NCBI GenBank assembly: GCA_963709995.1
Contig: CAVPYN010000002.1
Coordinates: 124,001-188,000, forward strand
DNA length: 64,000 bases
Origin: JAUIIK01 sp963709995
GTDB lineage: Bacteria > Chloroflexota > Chloroflexia > Thermomicrobiales > CFX8
Direction: 5' to 3'
A model generated the notes under the pieces. It ran no database searches. It worked only from the letters and a program-made list of their open reading frames with translations, and was not told where the DNA came from. Below are positions 43,137 to 53,246 of this stretch, piece after piece. The stretch's first letter is position 1, and each line of letters opens with the position of its first letter. A program made the translations under genes and the position numbers.

Positions 43137-46100
43137 GTGGCGGAGTTTGCACATCTTCATCTTCACAGCGAATTTTCTCTTCTCGACGGCCTTGGGCGGA
43201 TAGACGAGTACATGAAGCGGGCGGTCGAGTATGGAATGCGACATGTCGCAATCACCGATCATGGTGTGATGTATGGTGTCATGGATTGGTACCGGTCGGC
43301 GCGTGAACACGGTGTCCAGCCGATACTGGGCGTCGAAGGCTATATGGCCCGAAATGGGATTTCCGACCGTGAGGACCGACGCCCTTACCATCTGGTTCTT
43401 CTCGCGGAAAGTGAAGCAGGCTACCGCAACCTCTTGAAACTGGTGTCGCGCGCGAGCTTGGAAGGCTTCTACTATCGACCCAGGTTCGATCTAGAGATGC
43501 TGGCTGAGCATAGCGAGGGAGTCATCTGTACGTCAGCCTGCCTCGCCGGCCCGGTCGCAGCTCACTTTCTAAACGAAGAGCCGGAGAAGGCTCAGCAGAT
43601 GGCGGGCCAGCTTCGGGAAGTGTTCGGCAGTGAGCGCTTCTACATCGAACTTCAGGATCATGGCATTCCAGAGCACGAAAAGGTGAATCCGGACCTCGTC
43701 CGGCTCTCGCGCCGTATGGACATTCCGCTTGTTGCCGCTAATGATGTGCACTATCTCGATCAAACTGATGCGGCGATCCAGGAGCTGTTGATCTGCATAC
43801 AGACCAACCGGACGCTCGACGATCCGAATCGGATGAAGATGTCGTCGGATCAGCTCTATTTCAAATCGCCACAGGAGATGGAGCAGATTTTCGGCCATCT
43901 GCCCGAGGCGCTGAGGAACACGATTTCAATCGCTGAGCGTTGTGACTTCAATCTGGATTTCGGTCGCCTGAATCTTCCGAATCCGGATGTTCCGATGGGG
44001 ATGTCGCCGAATGAATACCTGGCGCAGTTGTGTGTCGAAGGCTTGCATGCTCGATATGACGACGTGACAGCCGAGATTCGGAGCCGCTTGGATTATGAGC
44101 TGCACGTCATCAAGGAAACCGGCTTTCCGGAGTACATGCTTATCGTTCGTGATTTCGCGCTGTATGCCCGCGAGCATGGCATCCCGATGGGTGTGCGCGG
44201 ATCGGCCGCGGCAAGTATCGTCCTTTACACGCTCGGAATTACGGACATCGATCCTATCGAGAATCGGTTGGTCTTCGAACGTTTCCTCAATCTTGAACGC
44301 CGCGAAATGCCCGACATAGATCTGGACTTCGCCGACAACCGCAGACAGGAGATGATCGATTACGCGGCGGCCAAGTATGGTCACGATAGAGTGGCTCAAA
44401 TCATTACCTTCGGAACGATGGGGGCCAAGGCGTCCGTAAGGGACGTTGCACGGGCAAGCGGTTGGTCTCACTCTGATGCAGACCGCATTGCGCGTATGAT
44501 CCCATCAACTCTGAATCAGACGTTAGATCGAGCCCTGGATGAAAGCCCCGAACTCAAGTCGCTTTATAGCGAAGATCCTCAGGTTCAGACGCTGATCGAC
44601 CGAGCCAGGCGACTTGAGGGTATTGCCCGACATGCGGGAACCCATGCTGCCGGGATCGTCATCAGCCGCGATCGACTTGTCGATCATGTGCCGTTGCAGC
44701 GCCCCCCACGCAGCACCGGTGAGGAGGACTTGCTTCCAACCACCCAGTTTCCGATGGAAACCGTCGGTGAAATCGGTTTGCTCAAGATGGACTTCCTCGG
44801 CCTTTCGAACCTGACGATTCTTGGCGAGGCCGTCGATATCATTCGCGAACAACGGGGGATTGAGCTCGATCCATTGACCTTTCCCGACGGTGATCAGGCA
44901 ACCTATGAACTGTTGGGCGATGGCGAGACGTTCGGTGTATTCCAGCTCGAGAGCGCAGGGATGCGGCGCTACATCCAGGAACTCCGTCCGACTTCTGTGT
45001 CGGAACTTGCGGCTATGGTGGCCCTGTACCGACCGGGCCCGATGCAGCACATCCCGAGCTTCTGCAAGGCGAAGCACGGCGAAGAAGCGATTCAGTACCC
45101 CCATCCGGATCTCGCGGATGTTCTCGACGAAACGTACGGGGTGATCGTCTATCAGGACCAGGTCCTGCTCATTGCGCAGCGATTCGCTGGTTACACCCTG
45201 GGCGAGGCCGACATCATGCGCAAAGCAATGGGTAAGAAGATCCCTGAGAAGATGGCGGCCGAGCGGAAGAGATTCATCGATGGGGCGAATGAGCGTGGTT
45301 ACTCGACTGAAGATGCCGAGCGGATCTTTGATCTGATCGAGCCGTTTGCTGGCTATGCGTTCAACAAAGCACATGCGGTGTGCTACGGCACGATTTCGTA
45401 TCAAACGGCATACCTCAAGGCGAACTTTCCAGCGGAATATATGACCGCGGTCTTGCGGCTCGCACCGAATCATCCATCCGGCGCCTCGGCCCGGGTGGCT
45501 GCCGCAGTCGCTGAATGCGCCAAACTGGGGATTCCGATCCTTCCACCAGACGTTAATCGGAGCGGTGTGAAGTTTCAAGTAGAAGAGCTGGCGGATGGGG
45601 CTCGGGCGATTCGGTTTGGACTGTCGATCATCAAGAACGTCGGTGAAGGCGCAGTCGAATCCCTGGTTCGTGCTCGAGAGAACAACCTGACTGGCAAGCG
45701 ATTCAACTCCCTTCTTGAACTGTGCTGCGCCGTTGACTCCAAGGCGCTTAATCGGAGAGCGCTTGAGAGCCTGATCAAGTGTGGAGCTTTAGACGACTTG
45801 GGTGACCGGGCAACGATGCTGGCATCACTAGATCGAATCCTGACGGCGGCTCAAGCGGAACAGAAGGCCGCGGAGCGAGGACAGATTGGCTTGTTCGGTG
45901 ACGTCGCGATGGTGCCTCAGGTAACGGCCGGGCTGGACGAGGATGTGGTCGCGATTCCAAAGAAGACGCTACTCGCCTGGGAGAAAGAACATGCGGGTGT
46001 GTATCTAACCGAGAACCCGCTCAAGGATATCCTCGAAGTCGCGCGCAGTCGCGGCAAGACGTTCGACGCAATCTCGGAGTTAGACGGCGACAGTGTCGGC

Positions 46101-46647
46101 GTAAACGTTAAACTTGCTTGCCCTGGTGACATCGGTTCGGCGGATCATTACACGCACGAACCGTTCGATGGCGATCCTCAACGTTGAGGATCTTGGCGCA
46201 TCGATCGAGTGCGTTGTGTTTCCGTCAACATTCGACAAAATCGCTGATTTACTGGTTGAGGACCGAGCGTTAATCATTTCGGGACGGGTTGACGAACGAA
46301 ATGACAGCATCCAGATCATCGTCGATGGAGCCGAGATTGTTCTCGACGATGTTCCGGATGATGTGGCGGTAGACAGGACTGTGGGCAGGACGGTTGTAGT
46401 TCAGCTAGAGGATGTCGCCTGGTCAAAGCTTCAGCGGTTGGCGGCGCTTTTTACAACATTTCGGGGCGACGATACGGTTATCCTGAAATTCAATCTGGGA
46501 GACGAGGCGAAAGCCCTGAGAATAGGCCCTCGTGTGGACTGGTGTGAAGATCTCGAACGGGCCGTCAGTGATTGCGTTGCCGACGCACGAATGCTTGCTC
46601 CCGCGGATACTGGTGAGGATGTTCTGGTTCAAATTGTTCCTTCGTGA
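43137..46647 (+). CDS. dnaE: DNA polymerase III alpha subunit DnaE, one frameshift near the 3' end
   Basis: Replicative polymerase, about 1170 residues. PHP domain HLHLHSEFSLLDG (residues 6-18) with ITDHGVMYG; catalytic region PDIDLDFADNRR near 390; YQDQVLLIAQRFAGYTLGEAD fingers; helix-hairpin-helix and the OB fold in the last part. The frame breaks near 46121 (extra T in GCTTGCCC): the first frame stops at 46187 and the OB fold continues in another frame to 46647. GTG 43137 is the start. The PHP metal residues look intact. A consensus error is likely. Confidence 0.93.
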
Positions 46648-46728
46648 AGTTCACATAACGCGTTGACTCTAAGTATCACACGAGATCTCGAAAGTCCTGC
46701 GTGCCGGAGAGTAGAGCTCTGCAACCAA

Positions 46729-46803
46729 CGTAGTGGCGAAGCTTGTCTTCGCCCAGCACGAGCACGCGTACGTTCGAGGGCGAACACGAGGTTTACCCCT
46801 ACG
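46729..46803. repeat. BIME/REP-like palindromic element
   Basis: Two 26-bp arms in inverted orientation (46729-46754 and 46778-46803) match at 20 of 26 positions, ending in CGTAG/CTACG; each arm is itself an imperfect hairpin (GGCGAAG...CTTCGCC and GGGCGAAC...GTTTACCC). This is the look of intergenic REP/BIME or small MITE sequences of the CGTAGGGGC...GCCCCTACG type. Confidence 0.65.
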
Positions 46804-46859
46804 ATGGCCGGGAGTAGGAATCACCGATCGACTCTCGATGTTTCTGGAATGGGGTGTGA

Positions 46860-46871
46860 GTGGGATCCCAC
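46860..46871. repeat. 12-bp perfect palindrome GTGGGATCCCAC
   Basis: Lies in the dnaE/Mur-ligase intergenic region next to the 18-bp repeat at 46879. Possible protein-binding site; otherwise unknown. Confidence 0.45.
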
Positions 46872-46878
46872 GACTGAC

Positions 46879-46896
46879 GTGGGCGACATATCCCAA
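46879..46896. repeat. 18-bp repeat, copy 1
   Basis: GTGGGCGACATATCCCAA occurs identically at 61928-61945. It has a short TGGG...CCCA dyad. Confidence 0.7.
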
Positions 46897-46902
46897 TTGT
46901 TA

Positions 46903-46928
46903 CCGTCTCTTTACATGTTCAGAGACGG
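46903..46928. terminator. inverted repeat at the 3' end of the Mur-ligase-like gene
   Basis: CCGTCTCT and AGAGACGG pair perfectly around ten bases and overlap the stop codon at 46919. No T-run, so it may be a weak or bidirectional terminator between the convergent dnaE and Mur-ligase genes. Confidence 0.45.
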
Positions 46929-48121
46929 ATCGAGGACGATAGTGCGTTGTCACCGGTCAGGATCAGGGCTGTATCTCCGGGCCGCAGCTTTTCAGCGATC
47001 TGATCCATCGATGCTGGTGCATCGGTGCTGACTACGACAACGGTCGGCACGTCGCTCATTGCGATCCCGTCTCGAAGCGCTCGAACACGGTCTTCGTCGT
47101 TGGAGTCGGAGAACATCATTGTGAACCCGCTGTATTGACCAATCAGCCGACCTACCTCGACCAACCGATCCAATGGGAACTGTGGCAAACAATCGGTTGC
47201 TATGATCATGCGCCTCTGACAAGTCGCTCGAACGCTGCGCGCTAGCTGCCTCATTCCCCAGATCGAACGAGGCGTGTCAATGACAACGCGCGCGCCACTC
47301 TCATGAGACATCGTCGAACTTGCGGGCTGTCTCGAAGGATCCGGGAGAAAGGCGCGAAGTACGTCCCGGACGACCGAGAGTTGGACATCAAGAACCAGAG
47401 CTGATGCCGTGGCTGCCAATACGTTTTGAAGTTGGTAGCTGAGATGCCCGCTCAAAGCTAGCGGGATCGCCTCAATCCGCATAAGCCGTTCAGTCTTGGC
47501 GCCTCGTCTCAGTACGATCCATCCGTTCTCGACCCAGCACGCATCTCCGCCAGTTTCGAGATGAGCCTGGAGGATCGGATTGGCTTCGTGAAGCGCGTAA
47601 TAGAAGACGTTGCAGGGGATTGACTCGAGTGCTTCAACGATAAGTAGGTCGTCCGCATTCGCGATCACACTGCCATCTTCCTGGAGGGATTGAACCGCTC
47701 GCACGACGGCGTCTCGATCTCGGGACGATGTGCTGTCGCGTCGACATGCGTCGTCTGGACCACAAATCGACGTCGTTATGATCTGATGAAAAGCGCCTGC
47801 TTGAAGCCCGTTTGCGAGTACGGATGGTACTTCCTGGACAAGCGCGTCGACTTCCCGCGCTCGAGCGGCGAACACGGCTAGTTCCCATGCATGTAACTCG
47901 TCAGATCTGAGAGTTCTGTCGACGTAAACGCCGCTCGAAGTCCAGGTTCCGACCTCTTTGTCGGATCCTTCAAGCATCGCCGTGAGGAGCCAGGCGGTCG
48001 TTGTCTTTCCCGCCGCTCCCACGATTCCTACCAAGGGTAGTTTGATCTGTTTTGTACGTTTCGCACCAGTCGTGGGGTCAGGTTGCTTCAAACGCTTGGG
48101 CGGCGCTACTTGCTCAGTCAT
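46919..48121 (-). CDS. Mur ligase family protein of unknown substrate
   Basis: About 400 residues. N-terminal ATP-binding loop GIVGAAGKTTTAWLLTAML near residue 35 and a central domain of Mur-ligase type with LSGHLSYQLQNVLAATASAL; the C-terminal domain has VVIDTPRSIWGMRQ. Mur-like enzymes join amino acids to carboxyl groups (for example peptidoglycan precursors, cyanophycin or folylpolyglutamate); none fits clearly. ATG 48121 has AGGGAAG nine bases upstream; it overlaps the rdgB frame only if a TTG at 48130 is used. Confidence 0.72.
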   Translation of the reverse strand: MTEQVAPPKRLKQPDPTTGAKRTKQIKLPLVGIVGAAGKTTTAWLLTAMLEGSDKEVGTWTSSGVYVDRTLRSDELHAWELAVFAARAREVDALVQEVPSVLANGLQAGAFHQIITTSICGPDDACRRDSTSSRDRDAVVRAVQSLQEDGSVIANADDLLIVEALESIPCNVFYYALHEANPILQAHLETGGDACWVENGWIVLRRGAKTERLMRIEAIPLALSGHLSYQLQNVLAATASALVLDVQLSVVRDVLRAFLPDPSRQPASSTMSHESGARVVIDTPRSIWGMRQLARSVRATCQRRMIIATDCLPQFPLDRLVEVGRLIGQYSGFTMMFSDSNDEDRVRALRDGIAMSDVPTVVVVSTDAPASMDQIAEKLRPGDTALILTGDNALSSSIRL

Positions 48122-48126
48122 GAGAC

Positions 48127-48807
48127 TCAACTTCCCTGCGATGGTGACGTACCGATGGCTCGAATGACTGGATCGTCATTTGCCAGTTTGCGGCACTCTG
48201 CAGCCAAATCTCTGTATGCACGCGCACGATGTGATATCAGGTTCTTTCGTACTGGTTCGATTTCAGCCAGCGTTTTCCCGTTCTCTTCTGGTGTGGTTGG
48301 ATCATCTACTTCGAATATCGGGTCGTAGCCAAATCCAAATTTGCCGCGACGCTCTTCAACAACTTTGCCGGCCAACTCGCCTGATGCGGCAACTTCCCTG
48401 CCGTCCGGTAGTGCAAGCACGACGGCGCACCGAAACTTGGCAGTCCAGTCACGCGATCTCGCCAGCGCCAGATTCTCAAGTAGCCGGGCGTTGTTCTCCG
48501 TGTCGTTCGCATCATCGCCGCTGTAACGCGCAGAATGGATTCCCGGCGCTCCATTCAGCGCGTTTACTTCAAGTCCAGAGTCGTCGGCGAGTGCCGGATA
48601 GCCACTCCTGGCGGCATGGTGGGCTTTCAGGGATGCATTCTCCAGGAATGATCGTCCTGTTTCCAGTGGCGGATGTCTGCCAACGTCGACTAGAGTCAGG
48701 AGTTCAATCTCGTTTGGAAGCAACGTCGCTAGTTCGGCGATCTTGCCCTTGTTTGTCGTGGCGACCACGATTCGGAGCCTTGTGTCCCTATTCGGCAATA
48801 GGACCAT
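48127..48807 (-). CDS. rdgB: non-canonical purine NTP pyrophosphatase RdgB/HAM1
   Basis: Removes ITP, dITP and XTP from the nucleotide pool. TTNKGKIAELATLL near residue 17, SFLENASLKAHHAAR, ADDSGLEVNALNGAPGIHSAR and GFGYDPIFEVDD are all present. 226 residues. The start overlaps the tatD end by 20 bases in a glmS-tatD-rdgB-Mur ligase leftward operon. Confidence 0.95.
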   Translation of the reverse strand: MVLLPNRDTRLRIVVATTNKGKIAELATLLPNEIELLTLVDVGRHPPLETGRSFLENASLKAHHAARSGYPALADDSGLEVNALNGAPGIHSARYSGDDANDTENNARLLENLALARSRDWTAKFRCAVVLALPDGREVAASGELAGKVVEERRGKFGFGYDPIFEVDDPTTPEENGKTLAEIEPVRKNLISHRARAYRDLAAECRKLANDDPVIRAIGTSPSQGS

Positions 48808-49576
48808 CGAGGGTTACTCCAAAGAGCGAGCACGCGTTCGCAGTTGATTCCTCGGCAATCGCGTCGACCGACTGGGATCGACAGTGCGCCACGACCTCTG
48901 CTATTTCTGTCAGGAACGCGGGTTCATTTCGGTCGCCTCGTCTTGACTGCGGCGCAAGAAATGGGGCGTCGGTTTCGAGAACGTAGCGATCTGCTGGAAT
49001 TCGGGCGATAGCCTCTCGTGTCTGAGTCGAGCGCTTGTACGTTGCGACACCGCCAATGCCCAGTGTGAGCCCAAGATCCAGACACCGTAGGGCAAAGCGC
49101 CAATCTCCCTCGAAACAGTGCATGATGCCCTTTGCTCCACCAGCATTCCGGACTACATCGAGCACTTCCGCTTCAGCGTTTCGCTGATGAATCACCACTG
49201 GAAGATCCATCTTGCGCGCGATATCGAGGTGCACTTCGAAGGCCTCGACCTGACAATTCAATGATTCGCTAGACCGAAAAAGATCGATGCCAGTTTCTCC
49301 CACTCCAACAACATCTGCAGAAGCCAGCTCGTTACACATTTGCTCACGAGTTCCGGCGTTCCAATCATTTTGAACCGAATTCGGATGAATTCCGACTGTT
49401 CGCCAGCACGAACCCAGTTCCCGAGACAACCTTGTAGTACGGCGCCAGCTATCCGGGTCGATACCGATAAGTACAAGTCCGGCTACGTCTGCGGCACGGG
49501 CACGCGCCAGAGTGGCGTCGCGGTCGGCGTCGAACGCGGTGAAGTCCAAATGACAGTGGGTGTCGAAGAGGACCAT
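48788..49576 (-). CDS. tatD: TatD family metal-dependent hydrolase
   Basis: 262 residues: DTHCHLDFTAFD at the start, VGETGIDLFR near 90, VIHQRNAEAEVL, KGIMHCFEGDW and LETDAPFLAPQSRRGDRNEP. Family members are 3'-5' DNA exonucleases or deoxyribonucleases. The ATG overlaps the last base of the glmS stop. Confidence 0.94.
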   Translation of the reverse strand: MVLFDTHCHLDFTAFDADRDATLARARAADVAGLVLIGIDPDSWRRTTRLSRELGSCWRTVGIHPNSVQNDWNAGTREQMCNELASADVVGVGETGIDLFRSSESLNCQVEAFEVHLDIARKMDLPVVIHQRNAEAEVLDVVRNAGGAKGIMHCFEGDWRFALRCLDLGLTLGIGGVATYKRSTQTREAIARIPADRYVLETDAPFLAPQSRRGDRNEPAFLTEIAEVVAHCRSQSVDAIAEESTANACSLFGVTLDGPIAE

Positions 49577-51351
49577 TACTTGACCGTAACGCTCTTTGCC
49601 AGATTGCGGGGCCTATCAGGATCGAGACCGCGAATGATGGCAAGTTCGCGTCCCAGAAGCTGTGCAAGTACGACCATGGCGAGGGGACTTGCATCTCCAA
49701 CGTCGTTGACCGGAAGATGGAAATCGAAGACCGGATCGTCGACGGGCGACACGCCGATGATGTAGCCGCCCCTGCTCCTCAATTCCATCGCTCCCGAGAT
49801 AATGTCGGTTCGCGTTTCGTCGTTCGGCGCAAACACCAGGCAGGGCGTCCCATCTTCGATGAGTGCGATCACGCCGTGTTTAAGTTCTCCGCCAGCAAAG
49901 CCCTCCGCATGGATGTAGGAGACCTCTTTTATCTTCAATGCGGCTTCTAAAGCGGTTGGGAAGTTTAGACCTCGTCCGATGGTAAACATGCTGCGCGAGA
50001 CGCGGAGCCGGGTGGCGAGTTCTCTAATCCGGTGTTCCGTGTGCAAGTCGAGCGAATCTTCTATCGCGTCGGCTGCCCGTAGCAGCAGCTCAATTCCCGC
50101 ATCTTTGCGATCGTCCAGAATGTAAGCCGTCAGAAGGAGAAGCGCGATCTTGGCGGAGTAGGCCTTCGTGGAGAGAACGGATAACTCCGGGCCCGCTTCA
50201 AGACCAACACTGAAGTCGGCGATCCGGTCCAGTGTCGAACCTTCGACGTTGACGATAGCCGCGATGCGGGCGCCGCGTTCCTTCGAAGTCAATACCGACT
50301 GGATGATGTCGATTGTCTCGCCACTTTGAGACAACGCGCACACAAGCGAATTATCGGTGAGGAAGTGCTCTTGATAGGTAAATTCACTACCGAGCACGAA
50401 GTTCACGTGCCTGCGTGCGATCCTGGAAAAGAGATAGCTTCCAGTTAGCGCGGCGTAGCTCGCAGTTCCGCAGCCGATCAGGAATGTGCCGTAGGAATTC
50501 GCGATTTCATTCGCGAGCAGCTCCGCGTCGTGGACGAGATCTCGCGCTACCGTCCTGACGACTTCCGGTTGCTCGTGAATCTCTTTCAGAAGGAAATCCG
50601 AGAAACCGTCAAGTTCAGAAGTCTGGCGTGGCACGCTTGGTTTTCTCCAGCCGAGCTCAACGGGAACCAGTGTGGTTGCATCGAAGGCCGAGATTCCGGT
50701 ACTCGACAACTGAACGATCTGACCATCATCAGGAAATGCGATGTCAACGACGTGGCCGTTCAACGCCAATTGGTCTGATGCTATATAGGAACCATTTTCG
50801 CCTCGACCGATAACGATCGGCGAGACGTTCTTCGCCGCGGTAAGGGTTTCAGTTTCCCGGTCAAGCAGGATGATCGCGTTGAAACCTTCGAGTTGTCTGA
50901 ACACATTCGCGACCACGGCCACGAGCGACCGCCGGTCTCCCGAATCGCCCATCTGTGAGGCTACGAGGTGAACGACGACTTCGGTATCCGTTTCACTTTG
51001 CACACGATATCCATCCGCCTCGATCTGGGCGCGAAGTGAGGCGAAATTCTCGATGATCCCGTTGTGAATCACAGCAAATCGATTGGAAGCATCCGGGTGG
51101 GGATGGGCATTAGCCCGGGTTACGCCGCCGTGAGTTGCCCATCTGGTGTGACCGAAACCGATTGTCGAGTCAGGAAAGTCGACCTCCGTCTGGCCGATTC
51201 TGCCGGTATTCTTCTGAATTGCAATGTGGCCGTTGACGCCGACCCCAACACCCCATGAATCGTAGCCGCGATACTCGAGTTTGCGAAGCGCCGTCATAAC
51301 CATAGAGCCGGCGTCGGTGGGTGTCCCGACGTAACCAAATATTCCGCACAT
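49576..51351 (-). CDS. glmS: glutamine-fructose-6-phosphate aminotransferase (isomerizing)
   Basis: First step of UDP-GlcNAc and peptidoglycan precursor synthesis. Class II glutaminase with N-terminal MCGIFGYVGT (Cys2 nucleophile), GHTRWATHG and HNGIIENFASLR; two SIS domains with IGCGTASYAAL, SQSGETIDIIQS and a C-terminus ending in the typical LAKSVTVK. 591 residues. Head of the leftward operon. Confidence 0.96.
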   Translation of the reverse strand: MCGIFGYVGTPTDAGSMVMTALRKLEYRGYDSWGVGVGVNGHIAIQKNTGRIGQTEVDFPDSTIGFGHTRWATHGGVTRANAHPHPDASNRFAVIHNGIIENFASLRAQIEADGYRVQSETDTEVVVHLVASQMGDSGDRRSLVAVVANVFRQLEGFNAIILLDRETETLTAAKNVSPIVIGRGENGSYIASDQLALNGHVVDIAFPDDGQIVQLSSTGISAFDATTLVPVELGWRKPSVPRQTSELDGFSDFLLKEIHEQPEVVRTVARDLVHDAELLANEIANSYGTFLIGCGTASYAALTGSYLFSRIARRHVNFVLGSEFTYQEHFLTDNSLVCALSQSGETIDIIQSVLTSKERGARIAAIVNVEGSTLDRIADFSVGLEAGPELSVLSTKAYSAKIALLLLTAYILDDRKDAGIELLLRAADAIEDSLDLHTEHRIRELATRLRVSRSMFTIGRGLNFPTALEAALKIKEVSYIHAEGFAGGELKHGVIALIEDGTPCLVFAPNDETRTDIISGAMELRSRGGYIIGVSPVDDPVFDFHLPVNDVGDASPLAMVVLAQLLGRELAIIRGLDPDRPRNLAKSVTVK

Positions 51352-51926
51352 AGCGATGGCCTATCCAGGCAGCGCAGCTTGGCGCAGCCGGTGAGGTTAG
51401 TGAAATGGACGCACGGAGTGTGGGGTGAGTGCACGTGCCAGTTGCTTTGTCCAGAGAGTCGCCTCTCTGATTTGTGGACTGGCTTTCGACTGTGCTGCCG
51501 GGGAACGACCCGCCGAAACTTTCGATCCGTTCCCGCCTCGTCGACTTATCTCCTCTAAGATAAGCCCTGGCGCTACTATCCAATGAATTGTTTTTCTCAT
51601 GACCACACGTCACACGTTCACCTGGAACTATAATCCTCATCTCCCAACGTGACAACTTCCAATGGTGAATTCAACGCAGTACGTCGCGTTCGTACACGTG
51701 CTCAGGGCCGGACATGCCATCCCGTTGTGTATACTCTATTGCGTGGTTAATGTGGCTCGCAGCGGTGGTGAGATGCATCGAGCTTTCGACCATTCATACC
51801 AGCACGATACGGGGATGCCGCCGCCCCGGCCGTTCGTCGAACACACACCTTTACAGTATTGCTACGATCCGGACACATGCATTTCTAGTCAGCCCGATAG
51901 TCTGACGGGTTTTACAGGAGTCCGTT
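51352..51926. other. long divergent leader between glmS and purB
   Basis: About 575 bases without a convincing gene. A 7-bp perfect hairpin CAGAGAG-TCGC-CTCTCTG lies at 51452-51469 in the glmS leader. On the plus strand TATAAT (51629-51634) and TATACT (51730-51735) are possible -10 boxes for purB, giving a leader of about 190-290 bases. I see no glmS ribozyme core, T-box or purine riboswitch. Confidence 0.5.
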
Positions 51927-53246
51927 TTGATTGAGCGCTACACGCTGCCTGCCATGGGCGCTATCTGGAGCGAACAACACAAGGTTGAACGCTGGCTCGA
52001 TGTCGAGTTGGCTGTCTGTGAAGCCTGGGCAGCTCGTGGGGCTATCCCCGAACCCTCCATGCAACAAATACGACGAGCCTCAATCGATCTCGAGCGAATG
52101 AAGGAGATCGAAGCGGAAACGGACCACGATGTCATTGCCTTCTTGCGTGCGACCGGCGAGACGGTAGGAGAAGCGTCACGCTACATTCACCTTGGCCTGA
52201 CGAGTTCAGATGTCATCGATACAGCCCTTGCGCTTCAGGTGATCGACGCGGCTGATCTGATTCTTGAAGCGCTTGACAAGTTGATCGAAGTCGTCGGCAA
52301 AGAGGCTCTCAGACATCGGCGCACAATCACCATTGGACGGACACACGGCGTCCATGCTGAGCCGACAACGTTCGGGTTCAAATTGGCGATCTGGTATGAC
52401 GAACTTCGCCGCGCCAAGCGGCGAATAGAATCTGCCAGAGTAGGGCTTGCCGTCGGGAAGATATCCGGCGCGGTAGGCACGCACGCTAACGTCCCTCCCG
52501 ACCTGGAAGTTGAGGTATGCGAGCGGCTCGGGCTTTCCGCGGCCCCGGTTTCCAACCAGGTGATTCAGCGGGATCGACACGCCGAATTCATTACCGCGCT
52601 CGCTTTGCTCGGCTCGTCGATCGACAAGTTTGCAACGGAGATTCGACATCTGGCCCGAACGGAAGTGCGGGAAATTGAAGAGCGATTCGATTCGGGAAAC
52701 CAGGGTTCATCCGCGATGCCCCACAAGCGAAACCCGCATGAAAGCGAGCGCCTGAGCGGACTTGCGCGATTGCTGCGCGGCTACGCCGTTCCAGCCATGG
52801 AGAATATCGCGCTCTGGCACGAACGCGACATTTCAAATTCGTCGGTGGAACGCGTACTTTTTCCCGATGCCTGTGTCTTGAGCCACTTCATGATCGTTGA
52901 GCTCACAGAGCTCGTGCACAATTGGGTCGTGGATGTTGATCGGATGCGACATAACGTCGAATCTACGGGCGGCGCGATCTTTTCCCAACGAGTCATGCTT
53001 GAACTGGTCGAACACGGGATGGATCGGCAGGACGCATACAAGCTTGTGCAAGAGCACGCACTTTCCGTCTGGGACGAAGGAGGCCATCTGCGGGACCGTT
53101 TGCGGTCCGAGCCTGCCGTCCTGGAGGCCGTGGGGGAGAACGGGCTCGATGAACTTTTCGACTACGAGTACCACCTTCGTCATGTCGATGTCGCATTCGA
53201 GCGTCTTGGGTTGCTTAGTCCGGTAGAGGCGGGCGTGGGATCGTGA
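51927..53246 (+). CDS. purB: adenylosuccinate lyase
   Basis: Acts twice in purine synthesis, splitting SAICAR and adenylosuccinate. Signature GSSAMPHKRNPHESE near residue 255, GLTSSDVIDTALALQ and GRTHGVHAEPTTFG. 439 residues. TTG 51927 has AGGAG six bases upstream. First gene of the purB-C-S-Q-L-F run; its stop overlaps the purC GTG. Confidence 0.96.
   Translation: MIERYTLPAMGAIWSEQHKVERWLDVELAVCEAWAARGAIPEPSMQQIRRASIDLERMKEIEAETDHDVIAFLRATGETVGEASRYIHLGLTSSDVIDTALALQVIDAADLILEALDKLIEVVGKEALRHRRTITIGRTHGVHAEPTTFGFKLAIWYDELRRAKRRIESARVGLAVGKISGAVGTHANVPPDLEVEVCERLGLSAAPVSNQVIQRDRHAEFITALALLGSSIDKFATEIRHLARTEVREIEERFDSGNQGSSAMPHKRNPHESERLSGLARLLRGYAVPAMENIALWHERDISNSSVERVLFPDACVLSHFMIVELTELVHNWVVDVDRMRHNVESTGGAIFSQRVMLELVEHGMDRQDAYKLVQEHALSVWDEGGHLRDRLRSEPAVLEAVGENGLDELFDYEYHLRHVDVAFERLGLLSPVEAGVGS

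Noticed and set aside
51352..51655. glmS ribozyme or T-box in front of glmS
   Set aside because: Neither the ribozyme core nor the T-box sequence is seen; only a short hairpin is present.
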